Source: CAIWGV01 sp964515175 (GTDB taxonomy: Bacteria; Pseudomonadota; Alphaproteobacteria; UBA7879; UBA5542). Taken from it: a stretch of 15,799 bases of DNA. The stretch's first letter is position 1; the number at the start of each line of letters is the position of its first letter. Below are positions 14,039-15,799 of the stretch, piece by piece. The notes beneath the pieces were generated by a model. It ran no database searches, was not told where the DNA came from, and worked only from the letters and a program-made list of their open reading frames with translations. The position numbers were made by a program, and so were the translations under genes. The DNA is taken from positions 1 through 15,799 of the forward strand of contig CAZEUR010000028.1 of assembly GCA_964515175.1 (NCBI GenBank). The letters run 5' to 3'.

Positions 14039-14222
14039 GGTTTTAGGATTTTAATAGTGGTAAATTCTCTTACCTCCTCTCCGGTAAAAGTTTCTTGAGA
14101 CATCATTCTGGCGCCTGAACAAGGCCTGAGCCCGGGGCTTTGGATTTTTTCAATTGTTGCCAAAGGTCGAGGAAGTTGGTGGTGAAGGTTAAAGACATCA
14201 TATTTTCAAAAGTTTCTAATGA

Positions 14223-14250
14223 TTGGAAAAATATACCTGAATTTGATACT
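14223..14250 (+). promoter_or_regulatory. Candidate promoter for the secreted coiled-coil protein
   Basis: TTGGAA (14223-14228) and GATACT (14245-14250), preceded by TTT, are 16 bp apart; each matches the sigma-70 consensus at 4 of 6. An AGAGGG ribosome site follows, ending 5 bases before ATG 14269. Weak, but correctly placed. Confidence 0.3.
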
Positions 14251-14268
14251 CTAGAAAAGAGGGTTTAA

Positions 14269-15570
14269 ATGCACAAATATTTTTACTTAATTTTCAGTCT
14301 CCTTGTTTTTGGGGCAAATGCATCCATTGACCGAGATCCAGGCGAACATCTGTATCCTCATATACGCAAAATTGATAACGGGCTCTATTTTGCAAAAATA
14401 CCGGGGCATGATCTTTATTTTGTTATGGAGCAAGTCACAGGACATAATATTGAGCAATGGAAGCAATACGCCTCAATTCAGAGTAATGATCGAGTCATTT
14501 CTTGGGCCACGAATGTTTCTGTTGGAGGTGGGAAGCTCGCAAAAAATCCTCCTACTGATGGGTCAGCTCATTTTAAAAAAGTTCTTTCAGAAATTCCATC
14601 TCATGCGGATGTATGGGTTGCCTATATTACAAGTAATCCGGTTCCTCAGCATATTCCTTATTCCATGAAACATTACAGTGCTGATGATACATCAGGAGGG
14701 GAGGAGTTCTCGAAAAATATTAAGATGTATGTGAGTGTAACCTCTTCTCCAGAAGCTCTAGTTACTTCCCATATGGGGGTGGCTTTTTCAGTTGAAAGTT
14801 TGTTGTTGGGAAGACCATCGGGCATTTCAGTTCCTCTACATTCTTTTGCAGCGCAAGTTATGTTGTGTCGTAATCCTCATCGACGTTATATGATTAATGC
14901 GCCCGCCCTTGCGATGGAAAGAATTTTATTAAAAGCTCTTCCTCATTCTGTATTTATAGGGACTCGTGAGATGCGCCATCAAATGGAAAAATCTCTTCAT
15001 AGTTCGCTTGAGGAATTTTTGAGAGAAAATCCTCATCTTGAACAGGAAACTTTAAAGAAAAAGTTAAAAAGTGCGGAAAAAGAGCTTAGAAGAGAAAATC
15101 GAGTTCTCAAAGAAGATCTTTCAGATAGAGAGTCAACATCAGAAGAACAAATAATTCAAAATGCGATTGAAAGCTTATCAAGTTCCTACCTTAAAATGGG
15201 TCCTGCAAAGGAATTCATTATTTCTGATGTAGGAGTAAAACAAGTGGTACAAGAATCTATGAGAGATGATTACAGCCGTTTTAAAAATCCATATGAAGCT
15301 CCCAATGGAGAGAGAAATTCACAAGTGTTTTTAGAATTTATGAAAAAACATCCACCTATTTTATCTGTGGATCAAGGAAAGTTTCTGGAAAAAAAGATGA
15401 TAATTTACGAAGGCCCAATTTCTGATCGTATTTGGCTTTCAATTGAAAAAGGGAACCCTCACTATAAATGGTTATTTATGAATCCCTTCCAGCCAGCTGG
15501 GATAACACATTTTGTTGTAACAGACCTTAAAGCACTTGCGGATGCAGCACCTGTTGAGGGTTTAAGATAG
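14269..15570 (+). CDS. Uncharacterised secreted protein with a central coiled coil
   Basis: I recognise no family for this 433-residue product. Residues 1-19 are a clear signal peptide (MHKYFYLIFSLLVFGANAS). The mature protein begins with a globular, mixed alpha/beta-looking half (20 to about 230), with a single cysteine in MLCRNPHRR. A strongly charged helical segment at about 234-300, including LEQETLKKKLKSAEKELRRE, is probably a coiled coil. A second globular part follows (about 305-433), ending NPFQPAGITHFVVTDLKALA. The AGAGGG ribosome site supports ATG 14269. The gene ends 9 bp inside the 3' end of the truncated LysE-type gene on the other strand. It is more AT-rich than the neighbouring housekeeping genes. 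Export is well supported; a host-directed role is only conceivable. Confidence 0.8.
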   Translation: MHKYFYLIFSLLVFGANASIDRDPGEHLYPHIRKIDNGLYFAKIPGHDLYFVMEQVTGHNIEQWKQYASIQSNDRVISWATNVSVGGGKLAKNPPTDGSAHFKKVLSEIPSHADVWVAYITSNPVPQHIPYSMKHYSADDTSGGEEFSKNIKMYVSVTSSPEALVTSHMGVAFSVESLLLGRPSGISVPLHSFAAQVMLCRNPHRRYMINAPALAMERILLKALPHSVFIGTREMRHQMEKSLHSSLEEFLRENPHLEQETLKKKLKSAEKELRRENRVLKEDLSDRESTSEEQIIQNAIESLSSSYLKMGPAKEFIISDVGVKQVVQESMRDDYSRFKNPYEAPNGERNSQVFLEFMKKHPPILSVDQGKFLEKKMIIYEGPISDRIWLSIEKGNPHYKWLFMNPFQPAGITHFVVTDLKALADAAPVEGLR

Positions 15571-15687
15571 AACCTCTCTTAAATCTTCCCAAATCAAACT
15601 CACTACAAGAATAGCAAAGATAGATCCCACAATCCATTGGAGGCGCTGCTGGATCGTTTCATTTTTGCGGAGATAAGGTCGCAGTTT
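15562..15687 (-). pseudogene. 3' fragment of a LysE/RhtB-family exporter gene
   Basis: On the - strand the last 41 codons before TAA (15564-15562) read KLRPYLRKNETIQQRLQWIV, then GSIFAILVVSLIWEDLREVL, then S. This is the usual LysE-superfamily ending: a basic loop, an amphipathic link and one final membrane helix. Upstream of 15687 the reading frame runs into unrelated sequence and a TGA (15723-15721), so about 165 N-terminal residues are missing. The break coincides with an insertion-sequence-like end at 15688. The stop overlaps the 3' end of the convergent secreted-protein gene by 9 bp. It is not the same copy as the intact LysE gene at 10277-10924. Too short to be a functional transporter. 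Confidence 0.65.
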
Positions 15688-15799
15688 TGAACTGACCCCC
15701 ATGGGCTGGACAAAAAAGCGTCAAGTTAAGTGACATTTTTTGATTCTAGGTTCTGTGAACATTTCTACCTGAGCCAGATAAAAGTGGAAACGAAGTGAA
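15688..15799. mobile_element. Possible IS3-family insertion-sequence end, continuing beyond the window
   Basis: Immediately beside the truncated LysE fragment, 15688-15711 reads TGAACTGACCCCCATGGGCT then GGAC. It begins with TG and has the CTGACCCC...TGGACA pattern of IS3-family (IS150/IS3-like) terminal inverted repeats. A small dyad, GTCA (15720-15723) with TGAC (15731-15734), lies between A and T runs. On the - strand a 25-codon frame open from the window edge ends in TGA at 15723-15721; its sequence (TEPRIKKCHLT at the end) is not recognisably a transposase. The other end and the transposase are not in view. Confidence 0.45.

Overview
The window looks like a piece of chromosome from an alphaproteobacterium with a host-associated or intracellular lifestyle (a Holosporales- or Rickettsiales-like organism is my inference, not proven). 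The reasons are the mtaB-ftsY neighbourhood, which is common in alphaproteobacteria; a moderate-to-low GC content with many short palindromic intergenic elements; decayed genes scattered among intact ones; and an unusually large share of products carrying a Sec signal peptide, including enzyme families that are normally cytosolic. The standard genetic code applies: TGA is used as a stop, and prfB, the gene for the UGA-reading release factor, is present.

Layout. 1-287: two decayed leucine-rich-repeat units on the + strand, running antisense into the 3' end of an aminopeptidase P gene (264-2060, -). 2197-4883: a LysR regulator and a YejA-type peptide-binding lipoprotein-like or periplasmic protein, overlapping by 4 bp. 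With the divergent aminopeptidase P they form a plausible peptide-use cluster, without transporter permease or ATPase genes. 4867-5185: 2.4 tandem copies of a 128-bp repeat that begins on the stop codon of the peptide-binding gene. 5212-6129 (-) is a sulfotransferase-family protein with a signal peptide, divergent from a classical autotransporter (6206-8452, +).

8478-9594 (-): prfB (RF2), with a textbook +1 programmed frameshift at codon 24. 9634-10158 (-): a GNAT acetyltransferase with a signal peptide, broken by an in-frame TAA. 10277-10924 (+): a LysE/RhtB exporter. 10925-11018: a palindrome-rich intergenic element. 11067-11654 (+): an orphan secreted protein. 11706-13997 (-): tRNA-His, mtaB and ftsY in one transcription direction, mtaB and ftsY overlapping. 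14269-15570 (+): an orphan secreted protein with a coiled coil. 15562-15687 (-): the last 41 codons of a second LysE-family gene, cut off at what looks like the terminal repeat of an IS3-type insertion sequence that leaves the window.

Housekeeping functions (termination, SRP receptor, tRNA modification, tRNA-His) are interleaved with exported or surface proteins and gene remnants. I found no CRISPR array, phage module, toxin-antitoxin pair or recognisable multi-gene defence system. The most unusual signals are the exported forms of normally cytosolic enzymes (sulfotransferase, GNAT), the terminal-inverted-repeat tandem element, and the two orphan secreted proteins.
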